A stretch of DNA of 5,177 nt from Candidatus Bathyarchaeota archaeon BA1 (GCA_001399805.1 LIHJ01000076.1:1-5177), one strand, 5' to 3'. Counted from the first letter of the stretch, positions 1-5,177 are shown. Program-made: numbers and translations. The notes: generated by a model not told the origin, from the letters alone.

Positions 1-1281
1 GGTGCGGTGAAGGTGAAGGATGGGATGGTTGGGCAGGAGAGGGCCAGGGAAGCCGCTGGCTTGGTGGTGAAGATGATTAGGGAGGGGAAACTTAGCGGCA
101 AGTGCATCATCTTGGCGGGTCCACCTGGAACAGGTAAGACAGCCATAGCGGTTGGTGTATCAAGGGAACTGGGTCCCAACGTTCCCTTCATACAGATGAG
201 CGGCAGCGAAATCTATAGTAGCGAGCGGAAGAAGACGGAGGTGCTGATAGAGGCCATCCGCAAGTGCATAGGCGTGGAGATACATGAGATGCGGAAGGTA
301 TACGAGGGCGAGGTTACCAACGTCAACATCATGACGGCCCCCCACCCATACAACCCCTACCAAAAGGTTCCGGAGAGTGTACGGCTCACACTGAAAACGA
401 GGGAGGAGGAGAAAACCATCGAGGCCGGCGCCACCATAGCTCAGCAAGTCATACAAGAGGGCATCTCGGAGGGAAACGTTGTGCAGATCGATGCGGAAAG
501 TGGGAGGGTGGTCAACATGGGCTTAAGCTTGGAGAGCACGAAGGGCAAAACCTATGATGTGGACACGCGGAGGAAGATTTCCCGACCTGATGGAAAGGTG
601 CTAAAGGAGAAGGAGTTCGTTTACACATTAACCTTGGCGAACATGGATGAGATCAACACCAGAAGCCGGGCTGGTGGTGGTTTCATCTCCCTATTCTTCG
701 GAGGAGCAGAAACCAAAGAAATCGACACCGAAATACGCACGGCTGTGGATCAACAGGTGAAGCAATGGGTCGATGAGGGCAAGGCCTTCATCCACCCAGG
801 AGTCTTGTTCATTGACGATTCCCACCTCCTAGACTTGGAGGCCTTCAGCTTTCTGGGCAGGGCCATGGAAAGCGAGCTGGTGCCCATTATCATTCTGGCC
901 ACAAACAGGGGTGTGGCTCGAATCCGGGGAACCGATGTAAGGAGCCCACTGGGCTTCCCACTGGACCTCATCGATCGGGCGGTCATTATCGCAACCCAAG
1001 AGTATGACCCAGAAAGCATCAGGGAGATCCTACACATACGATGTGAGGAAGAGAAGGTGGAGATGGAGAAGGATGCCCTAGAAAAGCTCACCGAGGTCGG
1101 ATCTAAGAGCTCCCTCCGATACGCGGTCCAACTCCTCAGCTTGGCGGCACAAAACGCTAGGGCAACGGGGCATGAGAAGGTGACGGTCGAGGATGTGGAA
1201 AGGGTCGATAAGCTCTTCATGGACATCGGGGAGGCCGCGGAGCACCTTAGAAAGTACGAAGATAAGTGGATGATCCACTAA
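1..1281 (+). CDS. tip49: TIP49/RuvB-like AAA+ ATPase, 5' partial
   Basis: This is an archaeal relative of eukaryotic RuvBL1/RuvBL2 (pontin/reptin), hexameric AAA+ ATPases that in eukaryotes act in chromatin remodelling and snoRNP assembly; the archaeal role is not settled. Counting from the GTG codon at base 7, one sees the DGMVGQ motif (5-10), Walker A GPPGTGKT (38-45), the family-specific OB-like insertion domain (about 100-220), a Walker B region LFIDDSH (267-273), sensor 1 ATNRG (298-302), an arginine-finger-like LIDR (321-324) and sensor 2 SLRYA (369-373). The frame is open to base 1, and family members carry about 35-45 residues before DGMVGQ, so GTG at 7 is probably internal and the true start lies upstream of the window. 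The C-terminus is complete (TAA 1279-1281). Oddity: the usual DExH of Walker B reads DDSH here. Family assignment is firm; the cellular role is inferred. Confidence 0.95.
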   Translation, partial: GAVKVKDGMVGQERAREAAGLVVKMIREGKLSGKCIILAGPPGTGKTAIAVGVSRELGPNVPFIQMSGSEIYSSERKKTEVLIEAIRKCIGVEIHEMRKVYEGEVTNVNIMTAPHPYNPYQKVPESVRLTLKTREEEKTIEAGATIAQQVIQEGISEGNVVQIDAESGRVVNMGLSLESTKGKTYDVDTRRKISRPDGKVLKEKEFVYTLTLANMDEINTRSRAGGGFISLFFGGAETKEIDTEIRTAVDQQVKQWVDEGKAFIHPGVLFIDDSHLLDLEAFSFLGRAMESELVPIIILATNRGVARIRGTDVRSPLGFPLDLIDRAVIIATQEYDPESIREILHIRCEEEKVEMEKDALEKLTEVGSKSSLRYAVQLLSLAAQNARATGHEKVTVEDVERVDKLFMDIGEAAEHLRKYEDKWMIH

Positions 1282-1604
1282 ACCACGCCATTAATAAGCC
1301 TGCCTTCAGAAAGCATGGCCATAATCGGAGATCAGAATTGACCTACAAAAGGGTGAGGAGGCAAAAATTCCTCAGTGGCATGCTGCGTAAGCACCTTTCA
1401 AGGATCACGAACAATCCTAAGGTGAGGGCGCTCCTCTCATCCAATGAGATAGAGGATGGGCTAGGAATGGTTGTGGACAGAATTGTTGAAAAGGTCATGG
1501 AAAGGGAGGCTCAGCTTGGCCGGGAGCTCACCTTTAAGGAGTTCCGAGAGTGCATGATGAAAGCATTGAACGAAATTGCGCCAAAGGTAGAATACATCAT
1601 CTAA
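1266..1604 (+). CDS. small helical protein of unknown function, overlapping the TIP49 gene
   Basis: I do not recognise the family. The longest reading starts at GTG 1266, overlaps the end of the TIP49 gene by 16 bases and gives 112 residues. A TTG at 1338, preceded by GGAG at 1327-1330 with 7 bases between, would give an 88-residue protein and has the better ribosome binding site; the GTG has no clear one but could be translated by coupling to the upstream stop. The protein is basic at its N-terminal end (Lys/Arg-rich through about residue 41) and predicted helical afterwards, with an amphipathic stretch near DGLGMVVDRIVEKVMERE and a second helix around FKEFRECMMKALNEI. No signal peptide, membrane segment or metal motif is visible. 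The overlap suggests co-transcription with the ATPase, so it may be a partner of it, but that is inference. Confidence 0.7.
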   Translation: MDDPLNHAINKPAFRKHGHNRRSELTYKRVRRQKFLSGMLRKHLSRITNNPKVRALLSSNEIEDGLGMVVDRIVEKVMEREAQLGRELTFKEFRECMMKALNEIAPKVEYII

Positions 1605-1610
1605 TTTTTC
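1602..1610 (+). terminator. possible oligo-T archaeal terminator
   Basis: The stop codon of the small gene runs straight into five T residues (1605-1609) and an AT-rich stretch. Archaeal transcription can end at such short T tracts without a hairpin. The signal is short, so this is only a candidate end for the TIP49 transcription unit. Confidence 0.25.
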
Positions 1611-1696
1611 ATATAACCACAAATTTGCTGAAATAAAGCTTCACCTCAAATCCGCTCACATGCCATTTGCAAGCCAAAACACACCCGCTAACGCAA

Positions 1697-2050
1697 TCAC
1701 TTATTTAAGCAACCAGCTCCGAAGGCCTGAGCTGCCTCCACATAGAGGGACTCTCTCTGAAAACGTTAGCCCCCTCATAAGTCTGGCAAAGACGGAGACC
1801 TCCTCTCTCCCTATCGCAATCACAGCGTTTTCTAATCTTGGACAAGGGCAACGACTATTGCTAAAGCTAAAAGAATGGTGGGGAAGGAGAGGGTGTCGAT
1901 GACCCCTGAGACCGCTTGATCCACGAAGCCGTCGGTGTAGCCAGATAGAAGTCCCAGTAACACTCCTATAGGTATTGCTATTAAAAGGGTAGCCATCATG
2001 ACGCAAACCCGTCTATGCGTATTCTGGAGCCCGTCTTTATGCCGAGAGGC
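1697..2050 (-). pseudogene. decayed DppC/OppC-type ABC transporter permease fragment
   Basis: No single frame is open, but three minus-strand frames joined in order read as the middle of a dipeptide/oligopeptide-type ABC permease. From 1999 down to a TAG at 1832-1834 the frame gives a membrane segment (MATLLIAIPIGVLLGLLSGY), then FVDQAVSGVIDTL and SFPTILLALAIVVALV, matching the family pattern of a GY loop followed by a D-x-L-x-x-FP-x-(I/L)LLA segment. Near 1840 the frame shifts to LENAVIAIG and SVFARLMRG. Near 1755 it shifts again to ESLYVEAAQAFGAG, the start of the EAA loop that contacts the ATPase subunit. A stop at 1697-1699 follows and the remainder of the EAA loop is not found. Intact family members are roughly 270-300 residues; only about 105 are traceable. 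The 5' boundary (about 2050) is approximate, and no transporter genes remain beside it. It is very unlikely to be functional. Confidence 0.8.
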
Positions 2051-2639
2051 GCGTTCTCACGGAGTTCTTTGAATCTTTTCATATGTTTCCTGTTGGCAGG
2101 GAGGATTGTTTGAAAGAATCCGTTTATCTCATCTTATCGGCAAAGGTAGATTTTGAATCTCGTGTCGTCTTTTTGTATTGAGGTTGGGTGGAAACCAAGT
2201 TTTTCCATGTCCTCTTCAAGTACTCCATTAGACTTGGTGACGCGCTTTTGAACTGGATCTGCACGTATTTTCCATATTTGCGGTACACGCATCCATCCGT
2301 ATCGAACATTCCCCTTATGAAGCTCTTTTCATCTAACGGATGGTTTGGCTTTAGCTTTCCTACGTTTTTAAGGCCGATGGGCATTCCCCATTCATTGATT
2401 TGAAGGGCTACTTTCTTAGAGTATGCGTAAAGGTCCATCGTGTTCTCCTTTTGCCTATATCGTGTCTTTAAGTCTATTTTGAAGAGGCCCTGGAAGAGCG
2501 GGCGAACGTGGTTAGGCAGATACTCTTCGTCGTCCAATTTGCTGCCAGTGATTGTTATTTGTACACTACCGCCAACTCTTGAGAGTGTCCCATCGCCCAA
2601 CAGAATTCCAAGCATCTCTGATTCTTGCTCCGTGAGCAT
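1996..2639 (-). pseudogene. decayed free-standing LAGLIDADG homing endonuclease
   Basis: The intact N-terminal part begins at ATG 2637-2639 and carries two LAGLIDADG motifs: MLGILLGDG (residues 9-17) and FIRGMFDTDG (107-116), with acidic catalytic candidates D16 and D115. This spacing fits a monomeric two-motif nuclease that cuts a long asymmetric DNA site and spreads by homing. Between about 2209 and 2222 the frame breaks. The matching continuation is in another frame, reading EEDMEKLGFHPTSIQ, then RFKIYLCR, a TAA at 2134-2136, DEINGFFQTI and NRKHMKRFKEL, which is the usual C-terminal pattern of this family. One frameshift and one in-frame stop therefore separate it from a full gene. The end is uncertain: the frame stays open to 1996, but the permease remnant already begins near 2050. 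No intein splicing blocks are seen next to it, so it is better read as a stand-alone or intron-type endonuclease. Without repair the 171-residue product up to 2124 would lack its C-terminal region. Confidence 0.85.
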
Positions 2640-2940
2640 TTTTGTCCCTCTATGTCATACCTTTCCAGCGGCTCATCATATGGATAAGAGCGCGCGCTAA
2701 AATCGACTTCCCCAGGTTGCCTACGAAAGCCCGCCTGCAGCACAACAAGAATTGCATGAGCTAGCGCGATGTAGACTTCATTCAAGATGTCCCTATGAGG
2801 ATGGAGACGCTTTGATGAAGAACCGCAGCTAGTAAGGTTAGAAAGGGGCCATCATGCGGCATGACCACTGGGTTTAGGTGGCTTCTTAATCTTTTGCGAA
2901 AGGGGAGGCGCACTAAACTCTCAGGATGTAAGCATTAATA
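2640..2940 (-). other. unassigned coding-like debris upstream of the endonuclease
   Basis: No intact gene of convincing length lies here. Two short minus-strand stretches look protein-like: one ending at about 2787 that contains NPVVMPHDGPFLTLLAAV, and one from 2785 that contains YIALAHAILVVLQAGF, then GEVDFSAR and PYDEPLERYDIEGQK. The second runs out of frame into the endonuclease start. I cannot assign either to a family. The hydrophobic run followed by EVDFSAR faintly recalls the first membrane segment and following loop of DppC-type permeases, which would make it part of the same broken gene, but this is weak. Confidence 0.3.
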
Positions 2941-2960
2941 ATTTTGAACAAAATTCAGTG

Positions 2961-3000
2961 GCAAAATTTTAATTTAGGTTTTCTCATTTTCATTGAGGGG
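2961..3000 (+). promoter_or_regulatory. candidate archaeal promoter and RBS for the gene at 3009
   Basis: A GCAAAA element followed by TTTTAATT (about 2961-2974) resembles a BRE plus TATA box; transcription starting about 25 bases downstream would leave a very short leader. GAGGGG at 2995-3000 lies 8 bases before the ATG and is a good ribosome binding site that supports the start at 3009. The TATA assignment is by eye only. Confidence 0.4.
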
Positions 3001-3008
3001 TCGTAGGG

Positions 3009-3359
3009 ATGTCTGAGCGGAGGCGAAAGAGGCGACTTCCTGACATCTTCGGTTTCAGTGAGGACCTTCCATTTGGGCGAGAACCTGTCGAAGGCGGTTC
3101 TGGCTATTCTATATCCGTAACATATGATGATAAGGGTAAGCCTGTGGTCCAGGTCAAGACATACGGGGACATGGATGTGGCAGCGTTGCGTAAGGATTTA
3201 GAGCAGAGGTATCCAGGGGCGAGGATTGAAGGGCTGGAAAAGCAGCCACTAATCAGGATTGTGGGTGAAGAAACAAGGGGGAAAGTAAGGGAAACGGAGA
3301 AGAAACGAGAAGTCAGGAAGAAAGATGAGAAGAGGTCACTAATAAGAGTAATAGAGTAA
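3009..3359 (+). CDS. small charged archaeal-type hypothetical protein
   Basis: A 116-residue protein that I cannot tie to a function. It opens with a basic run (RRRKRR, residues 4-9) and a Gly-rich linker. A compact core (about 33-88) follows, reading YSISVTYDDKGKPVVQVKTYG, DVAALRKDLEQRYPG and ARIEGLEKQPLIRIVGEE, with a predicted strand-strand-helix-strand order. It ends in a highly charged Lys/Glu/Arg tail. The last six residues (LIRVIE, 111-116) echo LIRIVGEE at 81-88. No signal peptide or membrane segment is present, so it should be cytoplasmic; the basic head could bind nucleic acid, which is inference. The pattern resembles uncharacterised archaeal proteins with a conserved KPLIR-type ending, from memory only. 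It has its own upstream AT-rich region and a good ribosome binding site, and appears to be a single-gene unit. Confidence 0.8.
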   Translation: MSERRRKRRLPDIFGFSEDLPFGREPVEGGSGYSISVTYDDKGKPVVQVKTYGDMDVAALRKDLEQRYPGARIEGLEKQPLIRIVGEETRGKVRETEKKREVRKKDEKRSLIRVIE

Positions 3360-3387
3360 GCTTTCGCCCGAAATTTAGGGTTCAGAC

Positions 3388-3404
3388 ATAAAATTAAATT
3401 TTAT
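3388..3404. repeat. perfect AT-only inverted repeat downstream of the 3009 gene
   Basis: ATAAAATT and AATTTTAT form 8-base arms around a single A. It lies 28 bases after the stop codon of the gene at 3009-3359, inside an AT-rich spacer of about 200 bases. It could be a terminator region (oligo-T on the transcript), a regulator site or chance in AT-rich DNA. Confidence 0.4.
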
Positions 3405-3428
3405 TCACTACTCACTTTTATACTTCAC

Positions 3429-3444
3429 CGTTGAAACGTTGAAA
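3429..3444. repeat. tandem 8-base repeat
   Basis: CGTTGAAA occurs twice in direct succession (3429-3436 and 3437-3444) in the spacer between the two small plus-strand genes. No function can be assigned. Confidence 0.5.
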
Positions 3445-3512
3445 AAATACCATATATAGTTTGTTAATCGATCAAAATAAAATCAATAGTAATTAACAAT
3501 TCATCATAATCA

Positions 3513-3533
3513 TTTAATAACGCAAATATTAAT
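3513..3533 (+). promoter_or_regulatory. candidate TATA region for the gene at 3569
   Basis: Two overlapping TATA-like stretches are visible: TTTAATAA at 3513-3520 and AAATATTAATA at about 3524-3533. Either would place a transcription start about 15-30 bases before the ATG at 3569, which fits a short archaeal leader. The exact box is not decided. Confidence 0.35.
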
Positions 3534-3536
3534 ACC

Positions 3537-3556
3537 TTGTCTTACGTTGTCTTGCG
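3537..3556. repeat. tandem 10-base repeat in the leader of the gene at 3569
   Basis: TTGTCTTACG (3537-3546) is followed immediately by TTGTCTTGCG (3547-3556), differing at one base. The repeat lies between the candidate TATA box and the ribosome binding site. The 10-base period is about one helical turn, as expected for two half-sites of a DNA-binding regulator, but this is inference. Confidence 0.5.
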
Positions 3557-3568
3557 TGGGAGATAAGG

Positions 3569-3799
3569 ATGAGCAAGGAGGGGGGAGAGAAAAGAGCAGC
3601 ATATCCGCCTACATTGCCACCACCAAGGCGCCCAGAGAGGCCGGAGGAGTGGAGATGGCCCTCGCCAACCCCGCTGCCCGTGGTCCCCGCCGAGGACATG
3701 GGTAGGATGCTTAAACAAATATTGGATAGGCTGGACGCGATAGAAAAGCGACTGGAGAAAATAGAGAAACTGTTGGCAGGAAAACAGCCCATCCCATAG
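3569..3799 (+). CDS. small proline-rich coiled-coil protein
   Basis: A 76-residue protein of unknown family. The start is supported by GGGAG at 3558-3562, six bases before the ATG. The N-terminal half is disordered and proline-rich, with 12 prolines between residues 13 and 40 and a Trp pair (WRW, 28-30). The C-terminal half is a clean coiled coil: M44, L48, I51, L55, I58, L62, I65 and L69 occupy a and d positions of an unbroken heptad pattern, with charged residues between. The layout suggests a cytoplasmic protein that oligomerises through its helix and presents a flexible proline-rich arm to a partner. It converges on the amrS gene with 43 bases between the two ends. Codon use and reading frame look real, but the function is unknown. 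Confidence 0.75.
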   Translation: MSKEGGEKRAAYPPTLPPPRRPERPEEWRWPSPTPLPVVPAEDMGRMLKQILDRLDAIEKRLEKIEKLLAGKQPIP

Positions 3800-3842
3800 A
3801 ACGCTTTAGGATTCGCGGAAAAGCAGCATAGCAGAACATTCC

Positions 3843-5177
3843 TTAAAATAGGGAGTGCCATTTTCTAACATACTTGCCTGTTATAGGAATGGATTGGTTG
3901 CATTTTGGGCATTTTTTATCGTCAGTTATCCTGTATTGAACTATTGCGTAGCCGAGTCGCTTAATGAGCAGCTCTTCGCACTTTGGGCAGTAGGTGTTTT
4001 CGTATTTGTGGCCTTGAACATTTCCTAAGTATGGGTAGAGAACCCCGGCTTTCTTAGCCATCACGTATGCCCTTTCTAATGTTTCAACCCTTGTGGGAGG
4101 ATTGTGGAACTTATAGGCTGGGTAGTATCGGGTGAAGTGTAGTGGCGTGTCGGGTCCAGCCTCCTTAAGGTGCCTTTCTATTACCCATCTCAGGCATTCT
4201 TCGTCATCGTTCACATCAGTAACAACCAGATTCACTACCTCAACGTGAAAACCCATCCTCTTGGCTTCCCTCACGTTTCTCCAAACCCTCTCCACGTCTG
4301 CTCCACCACAATATTCTTGATAGGTTTCTGCATCTCCTTTCATGTCGATCTTAAGCCCATCCATACCTGAATCCCTTAATATCCTCAAGGCTTCCAACGT
4401 CATATAACCATTAGAAACGTAACAGCAATACAGCCCCTTCTCATGGCCGATCTTAAACACAGGCACCACCCAATCCGTCAAAATAGTAGGTTCTTGAAAA
4501 CTGACGCATAAACCCTCATCCCCTCCATGAAGAGCCATATCCACAATCCTCTCGGGTGGGTAATACCTCGACTTAGCGGGATTCGGCTCAGTCTTTGAAA
4601 GATGATAATTTTGACAGTTACTGACGGTGATTAGTGATGCAGTAAATGTATGATCCTTCTCGGCTTCAAGATCATAGACTATCCCATTGTAATTTCTCCG
4701 CTTTATCTGGCGGATTTGGAGATATAGATATCTATTGTCTATGTTACCATATAATTTCTTTTTCTTTCTTCTTTTGCTAGGTAACTGAACTGGCTTATTG
4801 CACATCAGTTCTAGCATACTCTCGGTTTGTGCTACACCGCTAAAGTGAATGTCTCTTCCAATCTGGGATGGGATAAAGCCCAATCTACATAGCATCAAAA
4901 AGATTTGTGTTCTTAAGGTATCCGAAGTTATTTGTATGCGCTCCTGCGTCTTCCAACGTGGATAAGACCCGAGTACATATTCTTTAGAAAGCCCATCGCC
5001 TCTGAATATTCCTTTAATGATTTCTTTCTGTAAATTACGGGGTAAAAATAAGAATTCCATCGGAATTTTCTTATCATATACGTTTGCCCCAAATAGTTGC
5101 TTAAAAAATAGGGCAAGTATTGAGCTACAAGTTGAGACATAGCAAATGCGGTATTTTTTATCTTCCCGAATAATAGG
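3843..5177 (-). CDS. amrS: AmrS-type radical SAM enzyme interrupted by an intein, 5' partial
   Basis: The frame is open from the window edge (5177) to TAA at 3843-3845, 444 visible residues; the ATG at 5060 is only an internal methionine. Residues 1-187 (numbered from base 5177) are the C-terminal part of an intein and 188-444 the C-extein. The C-extein matches AmrS of the AmmeMemoRadiSam group: CQNY at 188-191, QEPTIL (228-233), YVSNGYMT (253-260), DMKG (278-281), HFTRYYP (347-353), YLGNVQGHKYE (383-393) and a zinc-ribbon-like pair CPKC (397-400) and CPKC (423-426). AmrS enzymes bind a [4Fe-4S] cluster and S-adenosylmethionine; the natural reaction is not established. The first two cluster cysteines, in the N-extein, lie outside the window. 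The 257-residue C-extein plus about 80 missing residues fits the usual size of roughly 335. The partner genes for AMMECR1 and Memo are not in view. Intein splicing is needed for an active enzyme. Confidence 0.93.
   Translation of the reverse strand, partial: PIIREDKKYRICYVSTCSSILALFFKQLFGANVYDKKIPMEFLFLPRNLQKEIIKGIFRGDGLSKEYVLGSYPRWKTQERIQITSDTLRTQIFLMLCRLGFIPSQIGRDIHFSGVAQTESMLELMCNKPVQLPSKRRKKKKLYGNIDNRYLYLQIRQIKRRNYNGIVYDLEAEKDHTFTASLITVSNCQNYHLSKTEPNPAKSRYYPPERIVDMALHGGDEGLCVSFQEPTILTDWVVPVFKIGHEKGLYCCYVSNGYMTLEALRILRDSGMDGLKIDMKGDAETYQEYCGGADVERVWRNVREAKRMGFHVEVVNLVVTDVNDDEECLRWVIERHLKEAGPDTPLHFTRYYPAYKFHNPPTRVETLERAYVMAKKAGVLYPYLGNVQGHKYENTYCPKCEELLIKRLGYAIVQYRITDDKKCPKCNQSIPITGKYVRKWHSLF
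4617..5177 (-). mobile_element. intein with LAGLIDADG endonuclease domain, N-terminal part outside window
   Basis: This is the visible C-terminal part of a self-splicing protein insertion within amrS. Numbering from base 5177: LFGANVYDKKIP (29-40) and LQKEIIKGIFRGDG (49-62) form the region around the second LAGLIDADG motif, with the candidate catalytic Asp at 61. A basic tract (SKRRKKKK, 134-141) follows. Splicing block F is VYDLEAEKDHTF (167-178, block F His at 176), and block G is ITVSN (183-187) directly before the +1 Cys at 188. The terminal Asn needed for cyclisation is present. The penultimate residue is Ser instead of the common His. The first LAGLIDADG motif and blocks A and B must lie beyond 5177. 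The visible frame has no stop or shift, so the element may still be active for splicing. By hand count its GC is lower than that of the extein. Confidence 0.92.

Noticed and set aside
750..1226. A long minus-strand ORF opposite the TIP49 gene
   Set aside because: It is Ser-rich shadow sequence opposite a confidently identified AAA+ domain.
1555..1631. Possible C/D box guide RNA (ATGATGA at 1555, CTGA at 1628)
   Set aside because: The spacing is long, no internal C'/D' boxes are visible and the first box lies inside a coding sequence.
1660..1902. An 80-codon plus-strand ORF
   Set aside because: It lies opposite the permease remnant, has no ribosome binding site and has shadow-like composition.
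1701..2006. A 101-codon minus-strand ORF starting at TTG 2006
   Set aside because: Its first half is a wrong-frame reading of the permease remnant and only its middle (LENAVIAIG to LMRG) is genuine, so it is described as part of the pseudogene and not as a gene.
2555..2785. A 76-codon minus-strand ORF overlapping the endonuclease start
   Set aside because: Its end is an out-of-frame reading of the endonuclease and its beginning matches no family I know; kept only as unassigned debris.
4928..5060. The ATG at 5060 as the true start of the amrS-region gene
   Set aside because: The same frame is open upstream to the window edge and encodes typical intein sequence (LFGANVYDKKIP), so the start lies outside the window.
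4928..5140. A 70-codon minus-strand ORF over the intein
   Set aside because: The intein frame is open through this whole region and carries the LAGLIDADG motif, so this is another-frame shadow.

Overview
The window looks archaeal. Its first gene is a TIP49/RuvB-like AAA+ ATPase, a family of archaea and eukaryotes. GTG/TTG starts are likely, AGG/AGA arginine codons are common, and the two small intact genes start a few bases after GGAG-type ribosome binding sites. The last gene is an AmrS-type radical SAM enzyme, also common in archaea. A Thermoproteota- or Bathyarchaeia-like lineage is a guess; nothing here fixes the taxon.

Layout. Bases 1-1281 (+) hold the TIP49-like ATPase, cut at its 5' end by the window edge. 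A small helical protein of unknown function (1266-1604, +) overlaps its last codons. Bases 1605-3008 hold no intact gene. On the minus strand lie two adjacent decayed genes: a DppC/OppC-type ABC transporter permease remnant readable only by joining three frames (about 1697-2050), and a LAGLIDADG homing endonuclease with one frameshift and one in-frame stop (about 1996-2639). Next come some 300 bases of unassigned, coding-like debris (2640-2940). Two small plus-strand genes follow, each with its own AT-rich promoter region: a 116-residue basic/charged conserved-type protein (3009-3359) and a 76-residue proline-rich coiled-coil protein (3569-3799).

From 5177 down to 3843 the minus strand encodes an AmrS radical SAM enzyme interrupted by an intein. 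Both the N-extein and the first part of the intein lie beyond the window edge. The visible reading frame runs from inside the homing endonuclease domain, through the C-terminal splicing blocks (ending Val-Ser-Asn), into Cys-Gln-Asn-Tyr. That Cys aligns with the third cysteine of the radical SAM CxxxCxxC motif. It would therefore serve first as the splicing nucleophile (+1 residue) and then as an iron-sulfur cluster ligand. This is the most interesting feature of the window.

Two separate LAGLIDADG elements thus sit within 3 kb, one dead and free-standing and one inside an open intein frame. The genes do not form one pathway. The TIP49 gene and its small overlapping partner may be co-transcribed, the two small plus-strand genes look like single-gene units, and the amrS gene converges on them.
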